22,326 bases of DNA, taken from positions 1 through 22,326 of the forward strand of contig SXHT01000254.1 of assembly GCA_005773095.1 (NCBI GenBank), given 5' to 3'. The DNA is from Planctomycetaceae bacterium (GTDB lineage: Bacteria > Planctomycetota > Planctomycetia > Pirellulales > PALSA-1355). The position numbers were made by a program, and so were the translations under genes. Positions 7,689 to 16,472 of the stretch are shown here, one piece after another (the stretch's first letter is position 1; every line of letters begins with the position of its first letter). A model generated the notes under the pieces. The model made no database searches, was not told where the DNA came from, and worked only from the letters and a program-made list of their open reading frames with translations.

Positions 7689-10409
7689 CTACGACGCCTT
7701 CAGTTGCGCCAACCGGGCGGAAAACTCGGTGATCATGGTTTGATACGCGGGATTCCCGTGCTGGCTTTCCAGCTCAAACGGATCCGCCTCTAAATCATAT
7801 AGCTCACGATCGCCGTTCTTGTATTCCACGTATTTCCATTGTTCGGTCCGCAAGGCGTCATGTTCGGCCGTTCGCTTGGTGTAATTCTCGATCAGAAAGT
7901 CCTCTCGCCAACTGACCGACTGACCTTCGAGCAAAGGCACCAGCGAAGTGCCGTTCAACCCAGACGGGACTGAGAGTCCAGCCATCTGAGCAATCGTCGG
8001 GGCCAGATCGATATTCAGCACCATTTCATCGATCGACTGCTGTACCGGATTGCGGCCGTCATAGACCAACAGCGGTACGCGAATGCCTTCTTCGTAGGCC
8101 ACCTTCTTTTCGTTGTGCCGATGTTCGCCAAACAGTAAGCCGTTGTCCGACACGAACATGATGATCGTGTTCTCCAATTCGCCATTGGTGGCCAACGTGT
8201 CCATCAGATCGCCGACCGCTTCATCCACGGCTTGCAAGGTTCGGACCACGTTCCGCTGTGCCTTGTCGAGCTTCTTAATCTGCCTTGCTGACAATCGATC
8301 TAATTCCTGCACCCACTGAGGCTTGTCGCTGACATCTTGCTCGTCAAACGACGGCGGACGTACCGTCGGCAGCGTGACGTCCAGGTCTTGGTGCCGCGGC
8401 GCGGGTGTGGCTGGCTTGTGAGGGGCGCCCGGCGCGATGTACATCAGAAACGGCTGTGCGTCGTTGGCTTCGCTGGCTGCCAGGAAATCTTGCGCCTTCG
8501 CCGACACGACATCGGTAAAGTAATCCTCGGGGGCGTCGCCGTACGCTTCCTCAACTCCATTGGCGAACATGGTGTAGTTGAAGTAGTCAGGCTTGCCAGA
8601 AACGTGGACGTCGTCCCAACCTTCAATCGGCGAGCCGTCGTATTGATTAATGTACTTGCCGAAGATACCTGTGAGATACCCGGCGTCGCGCAGCCAGGTG
8701 GCTATCGTTTCGGAGTCGTCGAAGTTGTCCGCGCCCCCTTGCTTGTCGCCATTGTTGAGCACGCCGTGGTTGTGGGCGTACAGGCCAGACAAGATGGATG
8801 CCCGGGAGGGTCCGCTGAGCGCCGTGGTGACAAAGGCGTTATTGAAGGTGGTGCTGTTTTGCTGCAACTGCTGCAAATTGGCCATGTGTTGCAGGGTGTC
8901 GAACCGCTGATCGTCGGTGACAAACAATACGATATTCGGCTGCGTGGCGACCGCGTTCGCCGCCAACCCCTGCGATACAGCCAGACTGGTCTGGGCCGAC
9001 AGCGCCGGCTCCTCGCTGCTCTCGTTGAAGCCTGAGATGCCGCCCGAAGTCAGGGTTTGCGAGCCAGCGGCTGCAATCGTGAACGTCTGGTTCACTTCAC
9101 CGTCAACACCCTTAATATCGAACGTGATCTGCGTTTCATTGACCGTCACCAGCAGATAACCGGCATTGTCAACGCCCGTGAGGATGCCTTCGCTCCAGAA
9201 GCCGGGGCGAGTGGTCGTATTCACGTGGTCGTTCGCCATATTGGTGTGAGGCAACTGGATTTCCGGCAGCCCGGATGTCGACCCATCATCAACGGCCCCG
9301 CCAAAGTGCATGTCGGCCGACAGCAGAATCGCATTCTGAATGTTGTTGGTGGCAATGAAATCGAGCAGCTCCAGCCGTTCGTGCGGATAAAGTTCCCAGC
9401 CGTCTTTCCTTTCCACCGTCGGATTGAAAGGCACCGAGCTGACGATGATCTTCCAGGTGGCCGTGGAATTCAAAAGTCCGTTTTCGAGCCACTGCTTCTG
9501 TCCGTTGGCGATGATGTCGCCATCGAGCATCGATTTTTGCGGTCCGTCCAGATCGTTGTGATTATCGCGCTGCGACCGCAGATCGAGCATGAAGACATCA
9601 ACTTGCGCGTACGAAAAATCGTGCCAGATTCCCGCGGGATTCGGCAAGTCCGGAAATGGATAATATTCATTGATGGCCTGAATCGCCTCAGCACGACGAC
9701 CGAACGTCTTGTCGCCGTTGTTCTTGCCGTAATCGTGATCATCCCAGGTGTGAAAGAATGGGAAGTTCGGAGCAATGTGCTCGGCGAACTCAGCGCCCGC
9801 GGCAGTCGCCGGGCCACGCACCTCTCGGTGCATCTTTCGCATTTTGCTGAGCCTGCCCGGATCGCGATGATCGAAGTCGCCAATCTGCATGACGAATTCA
9901 ATGTCTTCACTGGCGACTTGCTCATACACCGGCGCGGGCGCGGAGGGAAAGTCGTCGGTGTCTTCCAAATCCGCCATCACGGCGAAACTGAAGTCGCGCG
10001 TCGAACCCGCCGGAGCAAACGTGGTGAAGGACGGATAATTGCTGGCCTGCTGTGGTGTACTGTCAACAATGATTCGATAGTAGTACCGCGTCTCAGGAAG
10101 CAGACCTTCCAACTCAATGATGCCGGTTCGATTGCTGGCCTTCACCGTCGAAATGGGTGCGGTGGTAATCGCGTTACTGAGATCCGCACTCGTGGAATAC
10201 TGGACTTGCACGCTCGCGTCATCGTCGGTCTTGAACCAGATGCGGGCTTCGGTATCCGTAACGGCACCCACGAGTGGGCCATCGGTCATGACGGCCATCA
10301 ACGTGCGGCACTCTAGCGACTCGATTTGAAACGTGTTTCGTTGCCGCGCTTTGGCAGCAGATCGCGAAGAGTGACGAGCGCGCGAGCGGCTGCAATACAA
10401 TTCAAACAT
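7689..10409 (-). CDS. PhoD-like phosphatase fused to a Ser-type sulfatase
   Basis: A 906-aa exported two-enzyme protein. The export motif FQIESLECRTLMA is at 27-39. A PhoD N-terminal Fn3-like domain spans about 40-132, and a metallophosphatase domain about 138-435 with D147, QIGDFDH (175-181), WDDHD (222-226) and SADMH (364-368). A Ser-rich linker (445-489) leads to a complete sulfatase domain (490-906). That domain has metal ligands D499-D500, nucleophile motif S532-G-P-S-R536, GK585, H548, H664, D755-N756 and K769. The first motif residue is Ser, not Cys, so formylglycine must come from an anSME, whose gene follows 13 nt downstream. The frame is open to 10826, but I chose the ATG at 10409. 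It places the export motif 26 residues from the start, exactly as in the paralogue at 17315-19039, and avoids overlap with the divergent peroxidase promoter region. Substrates are unknown. Confidence 0.88.
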   Translation of the reverse strand: MFELYCSRSRARHSSRSAAKARQRNTFQIESLECRTLMAVMTDGPLVGAVTDTEARIWFKTDDDASVQVQYSTSADLSNAITTAPISTVKASNRTGIIELEGLLPETRYYYRIIVDSTPQQASNYPSFTTFAPAGSTRDFSFAVMADLEDTDDFPSAPAPVYEQVASEDIEFVMQIGDFDHRDPGRLSKMRKMHREVRGPATAAGAEFAEHIAPNFPFFHTWDDHDYGKNNGDKTFGRRAEAIQAINEYYPFPDLPNPAGIWHDFSYAQVDVFMLDLRSQRDNHNDLDGPQKSMLDGDIIANGQKQWLENGLLNSTATWKIIVSSVPFNPTVERKDGWELYPHERLELLDFIATNNIQNAILLSADMHFGGAVDDGSTSGLPEIQLPHTNMANDHVNTTTRPGFWSEGILTGVDNAGYLLVTVNETQITFDIKGVDGEVNQTFTIAAAGSQTLTSGGISGFNESSEEPALSAQTSLAVSQGLAANAVATQPNIVLFVTDDQRFDTLQHMANLQQLQQNSTTFNNAFVTTALSGPSRASILSGLYAHNHGVLNNGDKQGGADNFDDSETIATWLRDAGYLTGIFGKYINQYDGSPIEGWDDVHVSGKPDYFNYTMFANGVEEAYGDAPEDYFTDVVSAKAQDFLAASEANDAQPFLMYIAPGAPHKPATPAPRHQDLDVTLPTVRPPSFDEQDVSDKPQWVQELDRLSARQIKKLDKAQRNVVRTLQAVDEAVGDLMDTLATNGELENTIIMFVSDNGLLFGEHRHNEKKVAYEEGIRVPLLVYDGRNPVQQSIDEMVLNIDLAPTIAQMAGLSVPSGLNGTSLVPLLEGQSVSWREDFLIENYTKRTAEHDALRTEQWKYVEYKNGDRELYDLEADPFELESQHGNPAYQTMITEFSARLAQLKAS

Positions 10410-10713
10410 GATGCACATCCACGAATCGACAGATCGGTTTCCAATGCGACAGGTTCGAGTATACTCCGACATTTCCCGGCCGCAACTTAGTTTTTCGGGA
10501 GTTGGCGCAAGCCACGGCAGAGCCTCCCCACTGGTTCCCCATATTGCACCACTTTCCGCAACGGTGCTCGTCAGGCTCGCACGGTGTTTTTCCGGGTTGT
10601 TTGCGATTGAAATTGTCGGCACCGCCGCGCTTCCCAGGCTGGAATTCCGCATGTGCGCGATTACAATCAAAACAACCATTGAATTCGCACCGCTCGATCC
10701 TGCTCCCATCGCC
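10410..10713. other. Divergent intergenic region, 304 bp
   Basis: This region lies between the divergent phosphatase-sulfatase and haem peroxidase starts. Both flanking reading frames stay open through it, but neither extension carries a recognisable domain, and both would push the export motif far from the N-terminus. It contains a promoter-like pair for the minus gene (10458-10485). For the plus gene there is only a weak TACAAT near 10665. It is likely the shared control region of the two oppositely transcribed operons. Confidence 0.5.
10458..10485 (-). promoter_or_regulatory. Possible promoter of the phosphatase-sulfatase operon
   Basis: On the minus strand TTGCGG (10485-10480) and TATACT (10463-10458) are separated by 16 nt, giving a leader of about 40 nt to the ATG at 10409. 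The -10 box lies inside a perfect 10-bp palindrome, GAGTATACTC (10457-10466), which could also be a regulator site. Based on consensus likeness only. Confidence 0.35.
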
Positions 10714-12696
10714 ATGCAGCTCCGTAAATCACGCCTGTTGGGATCAGTAACCAGACAGCGCGATTTTCGCCAGCCTCGACGACTCTCGCTCGAATCGCTC
10801 GAAACTCGCAGCCTCTGCACCGTCAACGAGTTCTATTCCTTCGACGGCACGGGCAATAATCTCTCGCAAACCGAGTGGGGCAGCACCGGCGAGCAACTGT
10901 TGCGCAAAGCGCCCGCCGAGTACGCAGACGGCATCTTCGCTCCGGCCGGAGCCAATCGGCCCGGCGCCCGCGAAATCAGCAACCGGATCGTGACCCATCC
11001 GCTTGGCTCGCTCCTCAGCGATCGAGGGCTGACGCCGTTCGTCTATGTCTGGGGGCAATTCCTCAATCACGACATGGACCTCACAGGTCCGGGCACGGTG
11101 AACGAATCGTTCCCCATCCCCGTGCCGCAATTCGACAACCCGTTCGATCTCACCGGCACCGGCACGCAGACCTTGCCGCTGCGGCGATCCATCTTCGACG
11201 CGGCCACGGGGACTAGCACCAGCAATCCGCGCCAGCAAATCGATCAGATCACCGCCTGGATCGACGGCTCGATGATCTACGGCTCCGATTCCACGCGGGC
11301 CGCGGCGCTCCGCTCGTTCGTCGACGGCAAGCTGCTCGTCACTAGCTCACCCGTCGGTGATTTGCCGCCACTCAACACCGCGGGGCTGCCGAATCTCAAC
11401 CAAGCGCATCGCGTGCCCGACAATCAGCTTTATCTCTCGGGCGACATCCGGGCCAACGAGAACATTCAACTAACCGCGATGCACACGCTGTTCATCCGTG
11501 AGCACAATCGCCTGGCCGAAGAGATTGCGGCGGCGAATCCCGGGTTTAACGATCAGCAGATCTTCGATCAGGCCCGCGCTTGGGTGATCGCCGAAATTCA
11601 ATCGATCACCTACAACCAGTTGCTGCCGGCACTGCTGGGCGAGGGCGCGCTCAAGGCATACAGTGGCTACAAATCGTCGGTGAATCCCAACATCGCCAAC
11701 GAGTTCTCCACGGCCGCCTTCCGCTTGCACAGCTCGCTGCTCAATGTGGTGCAATTTTTCGACAATGACGGGCAATTGTTGCCGTTTTCTTACGTGAACG
11801 ACGCCGGTCAGACGGTTCAGGTCGCTGGCGAAATTTCGCTCGTCGATGCTTTCTCGAACCCCACCTTGTTCCGGCAGGTCGGGCTCGACGGCATGATGAA
11901 GTACTTTGCCACCGTCAAGATGGAAGAGATCGACACCAGGGTCGTCAGCAGCTTGAGAAACTTTCTCTTCGCCGGGCCGGGTCAGGGCGGATTCGATCTG
12001 GCCGCCATCAACATCCAACGCGGACGCGATCATGGCCTGGCAGACTACAACGACGTCCGCAAAGCCTTCGGCCTCAAGGGCGTCGATCGGTTCAGCAAAA
12101 TCACCGCGGATCGCGACGTCCGATTCGCGCTCGAGGAACTCTACGGCAACACCAAGAACATCGATCTCTGGGTCGGCTTGCTCGCCGAGGACCATGTCTC
12201 AGGGGCCTCGGTCGGTCCCACCACGCAGCGCATTCTGGTCGACCAATTCCAGCGGCTCCGCGATGGAGACCGGCTCTGGTACCAGCGGTTGTTCTCGGGC
12301 GCGGAATTAGCCATGCTGGAGCAAACCACGCTGGCCGACATCCTCGAACGCAACACCGGCGTGGTCGGGCTGCAAGAAAACGTGTTCATCTTCAAGGCGG
12401 AAGTCAGCGGCGTGGTCTTTATCGACCAGGACCAAGATGGCATCCAGGACGGCAACGAAGAGGGACGCAAAGGCGTAACGGTGCAACTCCTCAACCAGCA
12501 AGGTGCCGTGATTGAAACGCAAGCGACCAACCGGAAGGGCAAGTTTCAATTCACCGACTTTTCCCGCACCGGAAATTATCAGGTGCGGATCGTGGTGCCC
12601 TCGGGCATGACCGCGACGACCCCCAGCTTCTTTGATTTTTCGCTGACGATGGGAGACCAATGGTACACCGGAGTTCAATTTGGCTTGCGATCTTAA
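10714..12696 (+). CDS. Animal-type haem peroxidase with C-terminal SdrD-like B domain
   Basis: A 660-aa exported haem peroxidase of the peroxidase-cyclooxygenase superfamily, expected to use H2O2 to oxidise halides or organic substrates. The export motif LSLESLETRSLC is at 24-35. The catalytic domain spans about 38-560. It has distal WGQFLNHDMDLT with His119 (Asn118 replaces the usual Asp), IDGSMIYGS (183-191), Arg246 and Glu249 in RANE, MHTLFIREHNRLAEE (256-270) and NIQRGRDHG (433-441). The proximal segment reads AFRLHSSLLN (335-344), with His339 one residue before the position expected from the family motif. Residues 564-655 form a B-type domain with DQDQDG and a GVTVQLL strand. The frame is open from 10408, but the ATG at 10714 puts the export motif near the N-terminus. 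No strong ribosome site is visible. It is followed after 14 nt by the beta-helix gene. Confidence 0.88.
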   Translation: MQLRKSRLLGSVTRQRDFRQPRRLSLESLETRSLCTVNEFYSFDGTGNNLSQTEWGSTGEQLLRKAPAEYADGIFAPAGANRPGAREISNRIVTHPLGSLLSDRGLTPFVYVWGQFLNHDMDLTGPGTVNESFPIPVPQFDNPFDLTGTGTQTLPLRRSIFDAATGTSTSNPRQQIDQITAWIDGSMIYGSDSTRAAALRSFVDGKLLVTSSPVGDLPPLNTAGLPNLNQAHRVPDNQLYLSGDIRANENIQLTAMHTLFIREHNRLAEEIAAANPGFNDQQIFDQARAWVIAEIQSITYNQLLPALLGEGALKAYSGYKSSVNPNIANEFSTAAFRLHSSLLNVVQFFDNDGQLLPFSYVNDAGQTVQVAGEISLVDAFSNPTLFRQVGLDGMMKYFATVKMEEIDTRVVSSLRNFLFAGPGQGGFDLAAINIQRGRDHGLADYNDVRKAFGLKGVDRFSKITADRDVRFALEELYGNTKNIDLWVGLLAEDHVSGASVGPTTQRILVDQFQRLRDGDRLWYQRLFSGAELAMLEQTTLADILERNTGVVGLQENVFIFKAEVSGVVFIDQDQDGIQDGNEEGRKGVTVQLLNQQGAVIETQATNRKGKFQFTDFSRTGNYQVRIVVPSGMTATTPSFFDFSLTMGDQWYTGVQFGLRS

Positions 12697-12710
12697 AGAG
12701 CGAGGTTCCT

Positions 12711-13643
12711 ATGAAGAATCGTCTTTCGCGGTTAAGGTTTGAGGCGCTCGAGTGTCGTTTACCAATGGCCGGTGACGTCGGGGCCAGCGTGTCGAGCGGA
12801 CGGTTGGATTTGGATGGCGACAGCAAGGGTAACGTCATCGAAATCCGGCAGCTCGATCCAGACAGCTTCGAGATTCGCGGCATCGGCACCACCATCAACG
12901 GATCGAGCAGCTTCGTGGCCAACAACGTTTCCAACGACTTCCTGATCGAACTCAATCGGGGAGACGACATCGTGCGCTTCTTCAGCGTGAGCGTGCCCCG
13001 GCATCTGACGGTCAAGATGGGCAAGGGCGTCGATAAGGCCGAGGCCACCAGTCTGGCGGTCGGAGGAGACACCGAGATCAACGTGGGCAGCGACGCCGAC
13101 GAAATCACGGTGAACAGCTCGACCTTCACCGGCAAGTGCGAGTTCCATTTCAACAACGGCAACGACAAGCTGTACTTCGCCAACTCCACTGTGGGCGCCT
13201 ACTGCGAATTCGACAGCAGCACGGGCGCGGATCAGATGGAGATTATTTCCTCCACGTTCAACAGCCTGATGAAGATCGACACCAGCGCCGACGGTGACAC
13301 CGTGACGATCGACGGCAACTGCCTGTTCCGCGACGACCTGGACTTTGTCGGCAAGCGGAAGGGACACACGTTCAACCTGCTCAATTCGACGTTCGAGGGC
13401 GACGTGCGCTTCGACACCGGCGACGGCGACGAACAACTCACGGTGCGCGGTTCAACGTTTAAGCAAAACTTTTCAGCAGCTCTCGACGAAGGCGACGACA
13501 CCGTGCGACTCGAGAACTGCACGTTTGAAGCCGCGGTAACGCTCAACGGCGAGGAAGATCGCGACGAGCTTTACTTCCTGGGTCTGGGGAATACCTTCCT
13601 GCAAGGTGCGCCCACGATCAATAGTTTTGAGTTGATCGCGTAA
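12711..13643 (+). CDS. Exported beta-helix protein of 22-residue coils
   Basis: A 310-aa protein with no family I can name. The export motif LRFEALECRLPMA is at 8-20. A GAGG ribosome site at 12702-12705 decides the ATG; the frame is open further upstream, into the peroxidase gene. From residue 74 to 296 the sequence is ten successive coils, nearly all of 22 residues. Each ends in a short strand capped by S-T-F or a close variant, and most have a G-x-D turn in the middle. Such regularity points to a right-handed parallel beta-helix or solenoid, possibly with Asp-lined turns that bind calcium. No catalytic motif is visible. It is the second gene after the peroxidase, so it may be a structural or adhesive partner, or a substrate. 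Function unknown. Confidence 0.8.
   Translation: MKNRLSRLRFEALECRLPMAGDVGASVSSGRLDLDGDSKGNVIEIRQLDPDSFEIRGIGTTINGSSSFVANNVSNDFLIELNRGDDIVRFFSVSVPRHLTVKMGKGVDKAEATSLAVGGDTEINVGSDADEITVNSSTFTGKCEFHFNNGNDKLYFANSTVGAYCEFDSSTGADQMEIISSTFNSLMKIDTSADGDTVTIDGNCLFRDDLDFVGKRKGHTFNLLNSTFEGDVRFDTGDGDEQLTVRGSTFKQNFSAALDEGDDTVRLENCTFEAAVTLNGEEDRDELYFLGLGNTFLQGAPTINSFELIA
12930..13598 (+). repeat. Ten 22-residue coding repeats (beta-helix coils)
   Basis: The coil-ending Phe or equivalent falls at residues 95, 117, 139, 161, 183, 206, 228, 250, 272 and 296, so steps are 22 residues with only one 23 and one 24. The consensus is x3-h-x-h-x4-G-x-D-x-h-x-h-x2-S-T-F, where h is hydrophobic. The repeats are protein-level; the DNA copies have diverged. 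Confidence 0.8.
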
Positions 13644-13647
13644 ACCA

Positions 13648-13681
13648 GGCGATTCCCCAGTGCATCCCCTCGTGGGGCGCC
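13648..13681 (+). terminator. Possible stem-loop after the beta-helix gene
   Basis: GGCG and CCCC on the left pair with GGGG and CGCC on the right, with a 3-nt bulge and a 15-nt loop, starting 5 nt after the stop. No T-run follows, so it is at best a weak or factor-dependent terminator separating the peroxidase unit from the oxidase promoter. Confidence 0.3.
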
Positions 13682-13723
13682 AGCGAAGCTTACGAAGTAG
13701 TACTTTCCAGCCAAATGCTGACG

Positions 13724-13754
13724 TTGAACTCATGTTTTCCCATGTTATTATAAT
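13724..13754 (+). promoter_or_regulatory. Sigma70-like promoter of the copper oxidase gene
   Basis: TTGAAC (13724-13729) and a perfect TATAAT (13749-13754) are separated by 19 nt, slightly long, within an unusually AT-rich patch for this genome. Transcription would start near 13761, giving a leader of about 38 nt. Confidence 0.55.
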
Positions 13755-13786
13755 CCCATCGGTAAGACGCATTTCGCGCCGACCTT

Positions 13787-13792
13787 AGGGGG
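13787..13792 (+). promoter_or_regulatory. Strong ribosome binding site
   Basis: AGGGGG lies 6 nt before the ATG at 13799. It is the strongest Shine-Dalgarno-like site noticed in the window and fixes the start of the copper oxidase. Most other genes here lack one. Confidence 0.6.
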
Positions 13793-13798
13793 CACACC

Positions 13799-16459
13799 AT
13801 GAGATCACGCAACTCGCAACGCAGCAAACGCGCACGCGCAAAAAGTTATCGCACTCAGCTTGAGGGGCTGGAATCTCGCATGATGATGTCGGCCGAAGGC
13901 GACTCTAATATCCCCACGGGCGGAAGCCCGCCGACTTACGTCGATCCCCCCTTCGACGCCAACCTCGCGAAGAAGCTGAGCACCCCGCTGGCGACAAGCG
14001 TCGGCGGCAGTTGGACGAATGTCCAAGACTGGCCGTTCCGCGCCACGCACGCGGCGATGCTGTCCACCGGCGAAGTGCTGATGTGGAACAAGGCCAATCA
14101 AACGTACCTCTGGAATCCGGCGACGGGACTGCTCGCCCGGCAACCCAAGACGAAGTACAACATGTTCTGCGCCGGCAATATCCTGCTTGGCGATGGTCGG
14201 ATAATGATTCTCGGCGGGCACAACGGTGGTGGTTTCATCGGGTATGATTATGCCTCCATCTACGATCCTTGGGCGAAGACCTACACGCGCATCGAAAACA
14301 TGAACGATGCTCGCTGGTATCCCTCGGCCACGATCATGGGCAACGGAGACGTGGTCACGATCAGCGGTTCGATTACCACGCAGGCCGTGAATGAGCTTCC
14401 TCAGGTTTGGGACGCCAGCGCCGGCACGTGGATCGATCTGACGGATGCCAGTCGCATCTTGCCACTCTATCCGCGGGCGTTCGCATCACCCGACGGTTTG
14501 GTGTTCGATGCCGGGCCGGGACGGATCTCGCGCTTGCTTGACATCAGCGGAACGGGTGACTGGACGGATGTGGACGAGATGGGTTATGGGTCGCGCGTGG
14601 GAGGCACCGCCGTGATGTACGACGAAGGCAAAATGATCGTCCTGGGCGGCGCCGCCGACGAACAGTACGCGCCGACCGCCACCGCCGAGGTGATTGACCT
14701 GAACGACCCGAATCCTCAGTGGCGTTTCACCAACCCCATGAATGTGCCGCGCAAACACCTCAACGCGTCGATTTTGCCCACCGGCGAGGTCCTGGTGATC
14801 GGCGGCAGTTATGGCAAGGGTTTCAACGATAAAGACTCGCCGGTTTTCAGGGCCGAAGTCTGGAACCCCGACACCGAAGCGTGGACTACCTGGAACAGCA
14901 ATAGCGTGCAATTCTGGTATCACTCCACAACCACGCTGCTGCCCGACGGCCGCATTATCACCGCCGGCGGCAACCGCACGGAAGATTCGCAGGTGTTGTC
15001 GCCACCGTATTTGTTCCAAGGAACACGCCCCACCATCACCGCGGCACCGAGTCAGGTTGATTACGGCAGTAGTTTTCAGATCACTTCACCCGAGGGCGCC
15101 GATATCGACAAGGTCACGATGGTCCGCATGGGTTCGGCCACGCACTCCCAAAATTACGACCAGCGGTTTGATAGCCTCGATTTTACCTGGAATGGCAGCC
15201 AATTGAACGTCACCGCGCCCGGCAATCCGAACAACATGCCGCCAGGTTTTTACATGCTGTTTGCGATCAAGGACGGCGTGCCATCGATTGCCAAGACGAT
15301 TAAGCTCGGCAACGTGCAATACAACGACGGAGGCGGCTACTCGGGCAGCGGATTGCTGGCCGAAAGCAACGTCTTCGTGGCCACGGCCGACGACGTGGAG
15401 TATGTCGCCAACGGTCTCAATCAGCACGGCACGAATTGGGTCCTCGATGGGTCGAACGGCGACGACTACGCGTACGACTACAACGGCGATGGCACAATTA
15501 CACCCGCCGACCTGCTCATCGCCATCGACGCCATGCACCGCAACGCCGCCTTCGCCGAAGCCTATCTGAGCTTCACGGAAGGTTCCGATCATGCAGAGCA
15601 TCTGCCTCACCTTTTTGCCACTAATAACTACAACCCTGGGAACGCCGACGCCGCCGTGGGATTCTCGCTCGCGGCCATGAATCAGCTGAATGGCGTTCAC
15701 AACATGCAACATGCGGGCCACAACGAGGTCACCGTCAGCGGCACGCCCAGCGCCTCGGCCGCCGTTGTCCAAACCGCGTTGAATCCGGTTGTCTCCCAGG
15801 CGGCTCACGAACAGCATGGCGGCACTAACTCCGAAACGGGAGAGCACCACGACGGCTTGACTGCCGCAACGGTCGAAGCGCATGTGGCTGAAGATCTTGG
15901 ATCCGGAGAGTCGCACTCCGAAAACGTGCGTTCGTCGGACGCCGACTCGGCGGAGGAAGTAAAGAACACAAAGCTCGCGCAAAAATGGTGCGTTGTGAAG
16001 CCGGTGAACAATCCGATCTTCGTGGCGCTCGACGGCCAACGCCGTTGCGGCTGCGACGGGAAGGCGATGGCGGCTCAGAAAGCGGCCTTGGCCGCGCTAC
16101 CCGTTAAGGGCTTCGCGAAGGTTGCGGCCGCGACCTCGTGCCATACGTCCGGCCCAGCCATAGCACCGCAGGTTGCTGATTTGTACTTCGGTGAAGATGG
16201 TCAATTGCCGGCGTCTGACGGGGCAGCTGGTGACTTGGAATCGATTTTCAAATTGCGATCCACATGCGAGGCCAGCCGAGATCGAGTTTTAGAGGTAGAA
16301 TCAAGTGACGTCACGTGGGTGGAAGATGCGCGGTTCGCTGGTTTGGGCGCGCTTTTCGCCAGCGCGGCGGTGCTGCAGTTCGTCGGCCACTCTCGCCAGA
16401 GCCGCGACCGGCAGCAGGACCAAAAGCGATTGCTCTTGCAAACCAATCCCTATTCTTGA
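13799..16459 (+). CDS. Galactose/glyoxal-oxidase-like copper radical oxidase with His-rich tail
   Basis: An 886-aa exported enzyme. Known members oxidise alcohols or aldehydes with O2 and release H2O2. The export motif LEGLESRMMMS is at 21-31. A kelch-type propeller (about 68-395) is followed by the C-terminal beta-sandwich domain (about 405-504). All copper-radical residues are present: Cys124 (MFCAG) and Tyr174 (RWYPSAT) for the Tyr-Cys cofactor, axial Tyr224 (PLYPR), His375 (WYHSTTTLLPDG) and His449 (SATHSQNYDQRF). A dockerin-like EF-hand follows (D560-x-N-x-D-G-x-I-x3-D571). Residues 598-706 hold 12 His. After this come a Cys-containing region, a hydrophobic segment (846-863) and a basic tail that may anchor the C-terminus. 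It has its own promoter and ribosome site, and is followed after 13 nt by a peroxiredoxin. Substrate unknown; related proteins include fungal glyoxal oxidase and bacterial GlxA. Confidence 0.9.
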   Translation: MRSRNSQRSKRARAKSYRTQLEGLESRMMMSAEGDSNIPTGGSPPTYVDPPFDANLAKKLSTPLATSVGGSWTNVQDWPFRATHAAMLSTGEVLMWNKANQTYLWNPATGLLARQPKTKYNMFCAGNILLGDGRIMILGGHNGGGFIGYDYASIYDPWAKTYTRIENMNDARWYPSATIMGNGDVVTISGSITTQAVNELPQVWDASAGTWIDLTDASRILPLYPRAFASPDGLVFDAGPGRISRLLDISGTGDWTDVDEMGYGSRVGGTAVMYDEGKMIVLGGAADEQYAPTATAEVIDLNDPNPQWRFTNPMNVPRKHLNASILPTGEVLVIGGSYGKGFNDKDSPVFRAEVWNPDTEAWTTWNSNSVQFWYHSTTTLLPDGRIITAGGNRTEDSQVLSPPYLFQGTRPTITAAPSQVDYGSSFQITSPEGADIDKVTMVRMGSATHSQNYDQRFDSLDFTWNGSQLNVTAPGNPNNMPPGFYMLFAIKDGVPSIAKTIKLGNVQYNDGGGYSGSGLLAESNVFVATADDVEYVANGLNQHGTNWVLDGSNGDDYAYDYNGDGTITPADLLIAIDAMHRNAAFAEAYLSFTEGSDHAEHLPHLFATNNYNPGNADAAVGFSLAAMNQLNGVHNMQHAGHNEVTVSGTPSASAAVVQTALNPVVSQAAHEQHGGTNSETGEHHDGLTAATVEAHVAEDLGSGESHSENVRSSDADSAEEVKNTKLAQKWCVVKPVNNPIFVALDGQRRCGCDGKAMAAQKAALAALPVKGFAKVAAATSCHTSGPAIAPQVADLYFGEDGQLPASDGAAGDLESIFKLRSTCEASRDRVLEVESSDVTWVEDARFAGLGALFASAAVLQFVGHSRQSRDRQQDQKRLLLQTNPYS

Positions 16460-16472
16460 TTCGATACCGCTA

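Noticed and set aside
9057..10316. A 419-codon plus-strand open frame opposite the PhoD-sulfatase gene
   Set aside because: It has no recognisable domain and lies fully antisense to a gene with complete phosphatase and sulfatase motifs; long antisense frames are common at this GC content.
10408..10713. N-terminal extension of the haem peroxidase to 10408
   Set aside because: The extra 102 residues show no domain or signal and would place the export motif far inside; the ATG at 10714 fits better.
10410..10826. N-terminal extension of the phosphatase-sulfatase gene to 10826
   Set aside because: It would bury the export motif at residue 166 and overlap the divergent peroxidase; the paralogue supports the start at 10409.
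15086..16039. A 317-codon minus-strand open frame opposite the copper oxidase
   Set aside because: Low-information, Val- and Arg-rich translation, antisense to a gene with intact active-site residues.
16305..16472. Earlier start for the peroxiredoxin inside the oxidase gene
   Set aside because: The extension is an out-of-frame shadow of the oxidase C-terminus; the ATG at 16473 gives a normal membrane anchor.
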